Shown here in pieces: positions 31,250 to 43,188 of a stretch of DNA of 64,000 nucleotides (positions are counted from its first letter, which is position 1; every line of letters begins with the position of its first letter). A program made the translations under genes and the position numbers. Under the pieces are notes generated by a model, which did no database searches, was not told the origin of the DNA, and saw only the letters and a program-made list of their open reading frames with translations. Source of the DNA: Adiantum capillus-veneris (taxonomy: Eukaryota > Streptophyta > Polypodiopsida > Polypodiales > Pteridaceae); assembly GCA_014529385.2 (NCBI GenBank), contig CM043945.1:154956241-155020240 (forward strand). The letters run 5' to 3'.

Positions 31250-32739
31250 TTACGTGTATTCTTGCGGGGGAAAGCACGATAGGCATGCCCTTGCTCCCCA
31301 CATTTGAAACAATGGTTATCTTTTTGATAATGCTCTAGCTCTTTAGGAGAGAGTTTATTTTTGCCTTTATAAACTCCCTTCTCCTTGTTGTTGTTGGCTT
31401 TGCCTTTGGGGGACTTTTGGACATTGTCCTTCCCCTTAGGCTCATTACAGTCCTTGCTTTCTGTGGGCTTAAGATTTCTCTTAGCCCTTTGTTAGAAGTT
31501 GATTCTTAAAGCCACATGGTATGGTGGATATGGTGTGTGTCCTTTGGGAGTTAACATAGTCCGCCATATCCTCAATTAAACCCACACAAAATTGTTGTTT
31601 TTTCTCTCCAAAATCCATCTTTTTGAAGATAGTGGCTTTGAGATGTAAATCCCAAAACTTGTCTACATATTTGTGGATAGATTCGTAGGGAGAGAGCTTC
31701 AAGCTTCGCCATTCAGTGAGTACTTTGTCTTTGGCATCGGTAGCCAAAAACTACTTCATGATGGAAGCTCTTAAATCTTTCCATGTTTGTGGAGCTTCAC
31801 CGTTTTCTCATAGGCTAGACCACCATTGTGCCTAGTTGACTTTTGAAAATGCATGGCTACATGAAGTAGCTTAGAGGACTCCGTGAAGCCCTCATCTCTA
31901 AATGTGCATCAAATTGTTGGATAAAGGCCAAGACTTTGTCCGTAGCACCAAAAGTGCCATTGTAGGTCAGGAAAGAGATGTTCTTTCCTCCCTCTTTGAA
32001 ATTTTTGAGCTTGGAAGACCTTTTCTAGGCGGCATAGGATTTCCTACGGCCTCTTCTTCTAGGTGGTTCAAGAGCTACACCATCACTTTCTTCAGAAGAG
32101 GAAGAGTATGAGGATGATGGAGAAGAGGGTGACCTCTTTCTCGCCTTCTTCTTCCCTTGTTCCTCCTTGGTTGCACCATCACTTTCTTCAAAGAGGAAGA
32201 GGATGAAGAAGATGGAGAAGAGGGTGACTTCTTTCTCGCCTTTTTCTTCTCTTGTTTTCTCTCTTCCCTCTTTGAATTATGGTCTTCTCCATTTAGGGAG
32301 TGTTGGAGAGTGTTTTGCCCGCCGTCTTCGTTGAGCCATCTCCACTGAGGTGGCAGGAGACTCACTTATTTCTCTTTATTTTGGTGGGGGCTCTACCGTT
32401 GAAACTTGTGTTCTCCTTTGAGAGGGAGATGCCTCATCAAGTAGTAAGTTTTTGAGCCCTTCGTACGGATCCTCCTCTTCTCCCTTATCGGAGAGAGACA
32501 TCTTTTGAAGTCTCACCACGAGCTTTCCTAGGTACTCTCTCTTCTTGACGGGGAGTTTGGAGAATACCATGGGTGCGCAATTGCTATAGCACTTCACCTT
32601 GGAGGGATGGGTTTCCCAAGGCTTGTTGAAGCCTAGAAACAAGATAGTTTACAAGCATAGGGGCATCATTAGTTGCTCTTTTATTAGCAAAATCAAAGCC
32701 ATCAACATTCATTTCTATCTCTTGTCCCTTGTCAGCCAT
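31250..32739 (-). pseudogene. Element D gag, heavily broken
   Basis: ATG near 32739 (MADKGQ...). Several frames follow: a Ser/Lys/Arg-rich stretch at 32365-32075, a capsid-like part at 31747-31481 with WRSLKLSPYESIHKYVDKFWDL, and a zinc-knuckle remnant at about 31310-31275, where CFKCGEQGHAYRAF has lost its last Cys. Frameshifts separate the pieces. Confidence 0.75.
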
Positions 32740-33130
32740 ACTAGAAAATTTTAGGTGTAAATTTTTACTTGTACTTTGGCACTTCAAGCCCTAGTTGCTA
32801 CTCCTCTTTACCTTAAGCACTCAAGCATCTATACCCGTGGCTTGAATATTATTAATTGCAAGGAATAGAAGAGAGGGTTCAATAGAGCCAAGACAACGTC
32901 GGTTCTTGTCAAGATACTAATAGCTCAATAATGGTTAAGCCATAGGCAAGTCCTGTAGGACTCCATTATTAAGACCATAGCTCTTGATGGTCCCACGTTA
33001 ACTGCATAAAGCAGGCATGCTTCAAGGATGAAAAATCCTTATTCTACTTACTCTTTTGCAATTAATAACACCCACCATTTGTAGAAAACTTGAGGGCCTC
33101 TCTTCTTAACCAATAAAAGAGAAATCAATA

Positions 33131-33142
33131 GCTCTGATACCA
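33131..33142 (-). other. Primer-binding site of element D (initiator Met tRNA)
   Basis: Reads TGGTATCAGAGC on the - strand directly after the LTR end, the classical initiator-methionine tRNA site of plant LTR elements. Confidence 0.93.
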
Positions 33143-33844
33143 ATGTAACATTTAATGCACTCGTAACTTGTCTGTAGCATAAATTGATAACATAGTGAGC
33201 ATTTCATTAAGAACAAGTTCCTACTAACCATAGAGAGAGTACTTAATTTGAGAAAGCAACATAAAAATTTATACCTAGCTAATTTGGCAATGGCAATACT
33301 TGAAAAGAGAGAGAAATAGAACAATTGACAACAGTTGCGGATCGGATTTACATGGAGCCGGTCCCCCCTCCATAAAGGCTTTCTATTGTAGCTTCTCCCA
33401 TCAAAGGAGACTTTTGTACAATACAATTCTTGTGTTCCTTGACAAAACTCGTTTTGGTACAATGAAGATGGAAGCTTCATACACCAAATTATGCTTGAAA
33501 AACACACCTAGTGTCCCTAGCCTCAGTCCCAAGACCTCACACACCTTCAAAAATGGTGAGAGCTAGTAGGGAATAAGGAAAGATTGAGAGGAAGAAGTTG
33601 TATCTTACGAGAAAGAAGTATTATCCTCACATAATCACTCTAATAGTATAGCTTAGCTTAGTAATTAGCATGGTAGAGGAGATGAGCATGCCCTTGAATC
33701 TTGGCTCTTGGTTGGATTTGCATTCCATAGCCAAGAGTTATTGGTGTAGGCCTCTACTTCTCAATGTTTGGAGAAGGAGATGGAGTTCTTCTTGCACACA
33801 TGAGTTGTGTGTATGTGTGTAGCATAAAAGATAGACGAAAATGC

Positions 33845-34055
<211 letters not shown>

Positions 34056-34495
34056 GACCCCTCTTGCTTTTTTCTCTTGCTGGCATCCTATTGGCCCCTC
34101 CAAAGCTTAGCCAATCACAAATTAGAATCATAATTGATAGACTTGTGACACGTGTCCCCCTTTCCCCCTTTTGTGAGAGCTTTAGGTAATTAAAATAAGT
34201 TATTAAACTCTCATTGGACCTATTTGTCTTTTGTCCAATTGGAATCAAGCAAGCGATTGGGCTACTGAATGCTCATTGGACCCCTTGGTAGACTGTCCAA
34301 TAGTCTCTAGGGAGCTTAATTCCTATTGGTTCTTTTATCAAGCATTTCTAAATTGATTAGACTAAATTTACTCTAGCTTAATTCTCATTGGTCCACCTCC
34401 ATGGCCATCCAATAGAATCTGAGGGGAGATGAGGGCAACTGGCCTAGGAGCCTGACATGTGTCTAGTATTCCCTTTGTGTAAAGGGGGAGCTTTG

Positions 34496-34498
<3 letters not shown>

Positions 34499-34557
<59 letters not shown>
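34499..34557. repeat. (TG)n microsatellite in D 5' LTR
   Basis: About 29 TG units; the other LTR has only short TG runs at this place (27030 and 27072). Confidence 0.95.
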
Positions 34558-34559
<2 letters not shown>

Positions 34560-35111
34560 ATCTCTCATCCCCTACTATTAGGGCTTGCCCCCTCAGTCCT
34601 AGGGATGTGGGAAGACTTTTTAGTCTTCCCATGACCATCCAATTTTCCCCTACTTTTGTCATTGGACAATTCAGTTAATTTTTGGAACTTTAGCCTATGG
34701 AAATCTTAATGGAGTCGAACCTTAGGTGTTTTAAGCCCCATTGAAGCACATTGCTCTTTTGCAAACTATCCCCCTGTAGATCCCTATTTTCCCTCCTTTT
34801 GATCCCTACAGAGACCGGTCTGACAGCCTTACCAATATTCTAGCTTTTACTCCCCTAGTACTTCCCCATATTAAATGATCAATTTAACATGAGACAATCA
34901 TTTGGGACAATTGGATATTAGTTTTTATGATAGTGCACAACTGCATTGAGTGGGAGTTATGGTACATTTGTCCTATATTTGGTCCTAACAAGAAAGATTT
35001 GAGCAAATCACAACGTATATCAGTGTTAAGGTTTTTTATGCAGCTAAAAATTGTTTTTTGAAAATACTAAAATTTCAGATAAAAACAAGGAAAATCCAAG
35101 CTACCGTTATG

Positions 35112-35996
35112 TTAGCCTACCATCCGTTGGCCGCGTTGCATTCTCTCTCTAGCGCTAAAGGGACAAAAACATTTCCTAATGTTCGTGGAGGGTGCAGCCT
35201 TCATGGCCAGTGATGCAAAGTATGCGTACATTTCATTTTGTGTTTTGTGTGCATATAATGATAGGCGATCTTCTTCAAAGGGTTGTAGTATACATAGCAT
35301 GGTGTGCTTTTCTTTGTTTTTTGTAAGATGTGTTAATAATGGCATGTGATGCCAATGTAAAGAGGGTCTTAGCTCGTGGGTCAATGCATGGCCAGTGTCT
35401 CCTCTCTTCACATCTTAAGCATGTGAGTGCATATTCGATTGCACTTTTGTGCATTGCTAAAACATGCATCTTCATGTAGACAAATACCTTTTGCAATGCA
35501 TGAATGTTCAACCACTTTTCTAGGAACATATTCATAGAATCTTTGCTCCATTCTCTTTCCCCGCCTCCAAAGCTAGGCAATTTAAAATCCTTGAGTAGAG
35601 AAGAGGTTGTCTCTATAGATGGCCCTGTAAGCGCATCGAATTGGACTCTTGTAACTATGGATGAGGCTACGCTCACTTGTGCTGCAGGTGTCCTCCTACT
35701 ACAAGGAAGAGGAGAGTCGATTGAAGTGTCTATCGATGCATCTAGGCATCTGGAGATTCTCTAAAGCATCCTAACTACATCAGCTTGTACTTTTTCGAAT
35801 GTGGTCAATTTTGCATTAAAATATTTGAATATCTCGTTAGAGAGCTCCATCTCCATCAAGACATCGACAGGGTTGGCTAGGTCATAGTCCTCATCATCAT
35901 CATCATCCAAGGGTTCCTCATTATCCGCCTCAACGATGTTCGTCTCCAAAATCTATCTCATCGTCCAAAAGTGGGTCATGAGGGTCAGCACCCTTC
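35112..35996 (-). pseudogene. Gag-like fragment, broken
   Basis: A - strand frame from about 35996 has an acidic Asp/Glu run (near 35900), one TAG (35761), then FKLPSFGGGEREWSKDSMNMFLEKWLNIHA. The last segment resembles the start of a retrotransposon Gag capsid. Downstream is a Cys/His-containing stretch and a last small frame to 35112. No LTR could be assigned. It abuts the PPR-containing unit at 35998. Confidence 0.4.
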
Positions 35997-35997
35997 A

Positions 35998-37075
35998 TAT
36001 TGCCTTGCATTCGATTTACATGTCAACCAAGCACTACCAGCACAATGTGGCCTGAATTTTTTTGGCTTCGTAAAGGCACAACTTTTGGCATATATATTGA
36101 CCAAAGAATTGCCTCGCATGGCATTTATTTTCAACATCCCTTGATTGACAATGTCATTGTGAATTTTGTTTCCACTATCAGTGACTTGAATGGTGCCATG
36201 GTGCCACATGCCTTTAAGATGCAAGTATAAGTGATTGCATTTGGCAAAATGCCTTCCCTTTGCACTTGGTTAAAATGATCGGTAACTTCCTTGTCAAAGC
36301 CGTAATAGACATATCCTACAACCAATGTGCTCCAAGAGATGATCCTTTGAATTAAAATCTTGTCAAGAACTTTATTTTCTTTCGTAATGGCACCACATTT
36401 AATTACATACCAATCAAAGCATCACCAACCACAACACATTTGGCATACATCCTGACCACCATTATGCTGAGCACAAGTACAATCGAGCATACCCATCTAT
36501 CAGTGCACTAAAGAGATGACATTCCGGACAAGATACTCCTCGAGAACTTATTCTACCACATTCCAAAACCTGGATGAAGCTCAAAACTCTTAGATGGCAC
36601 ACTGATCGGGACGACCAAACTGGTATGGAACCGGCCCTTGATGAAACTTCAATGGGAAATATCTTGGCAACTAAGGCTCCAAATGGCAATCTAAAAAGAC
36701 CGACATCCTCCACATGACGAGAACTTAAGGCCCATGCATTCACTTCAACATTAACCCTTATCTGCAAATTATCCCAGCTTTAAGCTGACATAAGTTCTTC
36801 ACCGTAGCTCCAATTGACTAGCCGTAAAGATAGGCACGGAGTGTATGTCAAACACTACAAATTTAGCCTGTAAAACCACTTTTTGGGAGCATCACTACAG
36901 CTCAACTTGTAAGCACCAATCTTACTTTCTAGGCACCGAACCCACATTTTAAATACATTTCAGTCTTCTTGCTGACATAACAGCTACTAACATTGTTTAT
37001 AAGCTTGGAAAAACCTCAAAAATGTATGTAGATTTGCATCTTTCACCTCGTGCCCGCAGAGCGGCATGACATCCA
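35998..37075 (-). pseudogene. PPR-protein pseudogene unit, copy 1
   Basis: A 1.08-kb segment that recurs at 40440-41552. On the - strand it carries pieces of two to three PPR motifs in different frames, for example VISWSTLVVGY, then QREGILPNAITYTCILKACG, then NSLVNIYAKS. PPR proteins bind organelle RNA; the plant E/DYW type matches this wording. At least two frameshifts and several stops rule out function. The outer part (36500-37075) is related to the other copy but not clearly PPR. Confidence 0.65.
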
Positions 37076-37329
37076 TCCCCTCTGAACGTGCACATCCTTT
37101 GGTATGTGCCAACCATTATTCCAAATCGCAAGCAAAAACTTGTAAAGGCATAAGTATTTCCCCACTACGAGCATGCTTTGAAAATATTTGCAAAATGTGG
37201 CCTTATTTGAATATTTCCTCCTCTAGGATCATAGGGAAAACACAAGAATTTCCCAGCAATAGAGCATAAGCATGAATTAACCTGCAAACCATCATAAACT
37301 CTACCTGGATCATATGGTATATACATCAA

Positions 37330-39119
37330 TCATCCCAAACTATGTACATATCCATCTCCACCGGATTCAAATGGAATATCAATCAATTTCCCCTGACCAT
37401 GTGTATAATTGTTTCCTCCTGGATCAAAAGCTAGCTCAACATCTCCTACATCATAGGGTAACCAAGAATCCCATACAATAGAAGGTAGCACTAAATACTT
37501 CCATATCCCTTGTGCAACTGGCTCATCCAACTGTTGATCATAAATCATGAGTAGGAGGATTGGTAATCACTTTCACCTCCTCTAGCATCAAAATTTTGAT
37601 CATGCATATCTAGATACATCAAGTCTCTGGAAAAATCCTCTTCATCAGACTCTTGGGATGCATCAGAAAACATTTCCCTAGTTTGTATATACCCAAAACC
37701 AAATAGAACATCATCCAAAAACTGCATAAGGTCATCATCAACCCCATCTAGATATATGTGCTTATGTGTGAAACCAAATTTCTTGGTACCCTTTGCATCA
37801 TTAATTGAGAATCTCTCCAAAGCTTCATCCAATTAGCACATAAGCTTTGGGTCCGCCACTTCAGAAGAATCTTCCACCCTGCATATCTCAAGCTGCAAAC
37901 TAGGCATTCTACATATGGCATACATAATAGCCACATCTACTGTAGACTGCTCATCAAGTTTCTCCCCCTCATCCAAATATCTTTGAACTTCTGTAGCACA
38001 AAGCTCAGCATGCATATTGAAAATTGCATCTACGTTCCTATCCATATCATCGGCACAATGAACCCAATCATATGCAGCACCAAAATATTGCAATTCATTA
38101 TGCACCCCCTCTGAATAAGCATCATCAAGTTCACGATCACTTTGCCATATTGAGAGCTCTGCATCACAAAATCTTGATAAAGGAGTCTGCACCCCCTCTA
38201 AATCATCACCATGTGAACCTTGAAGCACATACCCTTGCTCATCCAAGACCTTAAAATTTGGTGTATCCAAGCCCTATAAATCTCATATACACATGTCTTG
38301 TAGATGCTCATGTACATCCATACCCTGTGAACCCTCATGTGTGTACAAACCCTCTAAATCCTCATGCTTTTCTTGACCCTATAAGTTTTCAACTTCAGCC
38401 ATTACCATGGAATCTGCAATTCCAATTTTTGCATAGATAGCTTGGACAATCTCTTCATCATCTTTATCATATAATAGCCTATCATCCTCAAGCAAGCATT
38501 CATCAATAGCAGTTTCCAACTTAGCCCTAATCTTCTTGCAACCCTCTGCACAGGTAGGCATATTAGCACAATACTCATCATCTTCATACATGCTTGGATC
38601 CCATCATTCTCAAATAAGTGCAGCTTTAAACTTGATCTAGCATTGCAAATTTTGTTGCTAAAGCTCCTGGACTCTCTCAATAAAATCTGGGATCACAAAT
38701 CTATCAGATTTTAGGATCTTATTGTCTTTCGGCACCCCATGCAGCTCCAAGTCCTTGTCATAGCACTCCAAGTATCCTTTTGGATCATAACCATAAAAAA
38801 TCCCTTGCTGATAAAAAACTGAGTGTTTGGCATTTTCAAGTGCTAATTGTAGCAGTATCTCTTGTTTCCAGTTATCTGACGCTTCAAATTTTCTATTTTC
38901 CACTACTGGCTCTGATACTTGAAAATTTTATGTGTTATTCTGCCCTTGACATCTACCCAATTCACTTTTTCTAGATTGCTACAAATCTCGGTTCTCAATT
39001 TTCAAATTGGTACCCAAATTTTGATTCATATTCTGCACTTGACTTGCATACTACTGCTACAAAATAGCACGCATTAGTTCCATAATCTGCTTCATGTCTT
39101 TCTCTTGGTCTTTTGACAT
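37330..39119 (-). pseudogene. Acidic 520-codon ORF of partial element Y
   Basis: ATG at 39119 (MSKDQEKDMKQ) lies about 26 bp after a primer-binding-site-like motif. The frame runs to 37545 with several stops, mostly TAG in Gln-rich context, and continues after a shift to 37330. It is Asp/Glu-rich with repeated aromatic residues. There is no zinc knuckle, protease or RT. Position suggests a gag-like or accessory protein of a non-autonomous LTR element; function unknown. Confidence 0.5.
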
Positions 39120-39145
39120 GTCTGACTCCGTCTACCTTAGTCAAA

Positions 39146-39156
39146 CGGGTTCACCA
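39146..39156 (-). other. Primer-binding-site-like motif of element Y
   Basis: TGGTGAACCCG on the - strand, followed by an ATG-starting frame and preceded by ...GACA. The same 11-mer occurs at 43173-43183. Confidence 0.5.
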
Positions 39157-39160
39157 AATT

Positions 39161-39899
39161 TGTCGGAGTGTGCGGTTCTCCGGGGTCGACCGGGAAAGCG
39201 TTGGGCTTCTAGTTGTAGATGGACAATCAGTGTACCCTCAAATCACCGGAATCCAATGCAGATAGGAGCTATTTAGTGTTAGTAAGAAAAGATATTGATG
39301 CATAGAGAGCAATCACAAAATAAAATCATGACTTGAGACACAATTAATAGTTATAAATCAATTTGAGATAAATACGGACACTTAATTGATGATGGCAGCT
39401 AGTTGATACTTCTAATTTTTTATATGTGAAAACCTGTTACAAATTGGTTCCATACGCCATCGTCAATATGCCTATTGATTTGCAAACCCCTAGTCAAAAA
39501 TCCCCAACCCGATGGAAGCAAGTCATAATTGTCAATAAAAACTCCCATCGTGTACTGTTCCTTTGCTCGTCAGTTCCCTTTTGCCCTCTATCCGATCAAA
39601 TTTTGTCCTACTCTCTATCTTGTAGAACATAGCCCTTTTTCACACCCTTTTTTATCATGGCTATGTTTTACGTGCCAAAAAATAACTTCCAATGCCTTCT
39701 GCTTGTTAAGTTCAACTTCTCTCTAGTCCACCTCCCAATAACCCTCCTTGCTTGTCGTGATTTGTTGAGGGAGATCAAGACTCCTTGAATTCCAACCCGT
39801 AATGCTTAATCTCCACAATAATGAAAGCCTTGAGGTCTCAAAGCCCCGCCAAGTAAGATCCGTCTCTTGTCTTTGTGTGCTTTACTGGTGGGCTTCAAG

Positions 39900-39944
<45 letters not shown>

Positions 39945-40213
39945 CCTTTCCTTCTTCTTTGCAAGCTCAAGAGAGCTCCCTTGTCCACGGAGCAAGATTG
40001 ACTACTCCCCCCCTACGTTCTTCTCCTATCTCCTACTTTTCACCCCCCACCCCCGCAACACAACAAACTTCAAAGCCCTAAAAACTCTCTTTATAATCCC
40101 CCTTCATGGCATTCATGGTGCCATGACTGACGTGGCATGGGAATGGAGATGATGATGTGCCAAGGTGACTTAGGACCTGTGACTTAGGACCTGCACACTT
40201 TACCACGGTTTTA
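39161..40213 (-). repeat. Putative 5' LTR of element Y
   Basis: The inner edge is set by the primer site (TGTCGGAG on the + strand). The outer edge near 40213 is a guess from a TG start on the - strand. No second copy is in the window. It includes a (GA)n tract. Confidence 0.35.
39903..39942. repeat. (GA)n microsatellite
   Basis: 20 GA units within the putative LTR of Y. Confidence 0.95.
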
Positions 40214-40439
40214 CTACCAAACAAGGGCATCAATGGAGCTTAGAACTCTTCGTTTCATTCAAGTGTCATCTCTGGCTGCCAGCGCAAGCCCATCCCTCTC
40301 CCCTGCGCACTCGTTCTCGGGTTATCAATGCCATGTTTTCCTCTTTTCTTCCCATTCACACACATTAAGGTCACAATGGGCGGCCTTACTTTGGTTCAAT
40401 CGGGCGTCCACTAAAGCTTCCCTCAGTTGTGGCCAATGC

Positions 40440-41552
40440 CCACATATTGCCTCGCATTCGGTTTACATCTTGACCAAGCACTACCAACACAACATGGCCG
40501 GCCCTTGTTTGGCTTCGTAAAGGCACCACTTTTGGAGCATATATTGACCAAAGCATTGCCTTGCATGGCATTTATTTTCAACATCCCTTGACTGAAAATA
40601 TCATCGTGAATTTTGTTTTCCCTATCACTATCTTGAATGGTTCCATGTTGCCACATGCCTTTAAGATGAAAGTATAAGTGATTGCATTTGGCGAAAGGCC
40701 TTCCCTTTGCATTCGGTTAAAACGACCCGTAACTTCCTTGTTGCATCCATAATAGGCAGATCCTACAACCAATGTGCTCCAAGAGATGACACTTTGAATT
40801 AAAATCTTGTCAAGAACTTTATGTGCTTTCGTAATGGCACCGCATTTACTTACATACCAACCAAAGCATCGCCAACCACAACACATTTGGCATACATCCT
40901 GACCACCATTGTGCTGAGTACAAGTACAACCGAGCATACCCAGCTATTAGTGCACTAAAGAGATGACATTCTAGACAAGATACTCCTCGAGAACTTATTC
41001 TACCCCATTCCAAAACCTGGATAAAGCTTAAAAATCTCAAATGGCACACTGACCAGGACGACCAAACCGGTATGGAACCGGCCCTTAGTGAAACTTCAAT
41101 GGGAAATATCTTGGCAACCAAGGCTCCAAATGGAAATCTAAAAAGATTGACATGCTCCACATGAAGAGAACTTCAGGCCCATGTATTCCCTTCAACTCTT
41201 TCCCTTCATCTGAAACTACCCAATCCGGCTCAGATTTGCAAATTTTTTCCTAGCTTCAAACTGACATAACTTCTTCATCGTAGTTCCAATTGATGATCCG
41301 TAAAGACAGGCCTAGAGAGTATGTTGAACACTAAAAATTTAACCTGTAAAAACACTTTCTGGTAGCATCATTGCAGCTCTTCTTGTAAGAACCAATCTTC
41401 CTTTCTAAGCACCGAACCCACATTTTGAATACATTTCAATTTTCTTGCTGACATAACAACTACTAACATTGTTCATAAGTTTGGCAAAACCTCAAAAATG
41501 TATGCAGATTTGCATCTTTTACCTCTTACCTACAAAGTGGCATGACACCGCT
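40440..41552 (-). pseudogene. PPR-protein pseudogene unit, copy 2
   Basis: Direct repeat of 35998-37075. It carries the same PPR pieces: SKCGAITKAHKVLDKILIQ, VISWSTLVVGS, REGLSPNAITYTFILKACG, NALVNICSKSGAF. Reading across frames gives a clearer PPR pattern than copy 1. Both copies share their break points at each end but differ in flanks. Confidence 0.68.
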
Positions 41553-41707
41553 CTACAATGGTACATGGCCAAAACCCCTTATATCCATGTAGTACTTCAA
41601 TTCTTTGTTTGTCTTTGACACGGATTGCTCTATATTATTTTCATGGTTCCTTTCACAGTCCACACAAATAGTAGGGAACTGGATTGCAGACTTTCCATCC
41701 CGGCTTC

Positions 41708-43105
41708 TTATTCTAGCATAAGCTGATCCATCATCTTGGTTTCCATATGGGTAGCAGTGATGTATGGCTTACTAAGGATAAGAGGGTATGTAGACATCTC
41801 CTGGACAAAGAAATTCTGGTCATCTTTCACATCCCCTATAGTCACCCTTACATTTGGACAAGCTCCATAGAGCTCCCTTGATGAATTGTGTGCTAAACGG
41901 ATCATTCATCCATGATTTATATCAATTGGCCATTTTTCCTTTTGATATAGACTCTTCGGCATGAGGTTAATCCTCTTCTCCAGCCTTGACTGATCCTTTT
42001 TTCTTAATAGGCTCCACCTTCCACCCATAGGCGGCTACCTCAACCATCGAGATGGCATGGCTAGTAGCCATGTCCTCAACTATCTTCTTCATGCCGCCTT
42101 TTCCAAAGTTTGTCACCAAGATCTTACCTGTTTCACCTAAGTGAGTCTTGCCATCTTTAAAGAAATTCATCAAAGAATCTTTGAAACTTTCACAATCCCT
42201 CCTTCCATGGTCAATACTATCATACCATATGCATCAATTTACAAAGACTTCTCTATTTTGAGGTCTCTACCCTATATAATGACCTGATGGTTGTACCTTT
42301 TCTTCTAGCCTTGTAAGCTTTAACTTTTGCTCTTGAATTCCCTTGACAATATCATCTAGAATGGACTTGTCACTCTTTGGAACCATAATAATAGGCTTTA
42401 TGAGACTCTTAGAAACTCTTGTGAATTGAGTAGGGTTAACAACAATCTTGTCTCTCCATTGTTGTTGCTTGGCTAGCAGTGAAATTGCATCTTCAACCTC
42501 ATTCCAATCAGTCTTTAAGACTTGTTTCGCATCCTTATCCTCAAGTAGTAACTCTAACGTCTCTTGCATCTCTTTACCTACAACCTGCAAAAAGAGCTTT
42601 GTCTTCTCCGAGTTTAGGTAGCCTTCCTAGTCCTTGAAATTTGATCTTAGCAGGTTTCAAATTCCCTTAGCAGTTCAATAGGCGAAAGCCCCTCTCTTGG
42701 CCAAACTACCCACTCTAAAAAAGTCCTCTTTGTTACCCTTTCAGAGTCCTCCATGAAATACTCTTCCTTCAAGGCTAATTTGAATGCTTCCCAAGTTTCC
42801 CCATTATCATTTCTAGTTCTCCTTACATGCTCTTTGTACCCAAGAATTACAACTAGCTTGAAACTTTGTACCATCTCCGCTTCAGCTTCAGGCACTCAAT
42901 GTAGCTCCATCTCCTTAACATACCCACAAAGATACTTTGCTACATATTTACCATTAAATTAGTCAGATTTATTTACCACTGATCGAAGCACTTTGGTTGA
43001 GAAAAGCTCCCTTCTTTCAGCAGCTTGCTGCTACTTCATAAACACCGCAAAGGCTTGAAACATTTGCATTGTGACAAGATCAATCTGCACCCCCTATTGC
43101 TCCAT
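41708..43105 (-). pseudogene. Partial element X: gag and start of protease
   Basis: From ATG 43105 on the - strand: a Gln-rich start with TAG codons, then a capsid-like region at 42895-42647 (EEYFMEDSERVTKRTFLEWV, then LSPIELLREFE). Next come LELLLEDKDAK and a DAISLLAKQQQWRDK segment at 42590-42267. A retropepsin-like piece at 41905-41708 has VRVTIGDVKDDQNFFVQE followed by YPLILSKPYI. The frame then stops at the PPR unit. This is a recognisable Ty3/gypsy Gag-Pro; RT and integrase are missing. Confidence 0.7.
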
Positions 43106-43172
43106 AGCTTTAAAGATTTGATTTGAGACTTTAAATGAAGATTTTGAACCCTCACCCTAGCCTATTTTGCCT

Positions 43173-43183
43173 CGGGTTCACCA
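43173..43183 (-). other. Primer-binding-site-like motif of element X
   Basis: TGGTGAACCCG on the - strand, followed downstream by gag, and preceded by ...GACACA. It matches the motif of element Y. Confidence 0.55.
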
Positions 43184-43188
43184 AAAAT

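Noticed and set aside
35998-41552. PPR-containing 1.1-kb repeats as LTRs of one element
   Set aside because: No primer-binding site or purine tract lies next to either copy, and primer-like motifs are found instead at 39146 and 43173.
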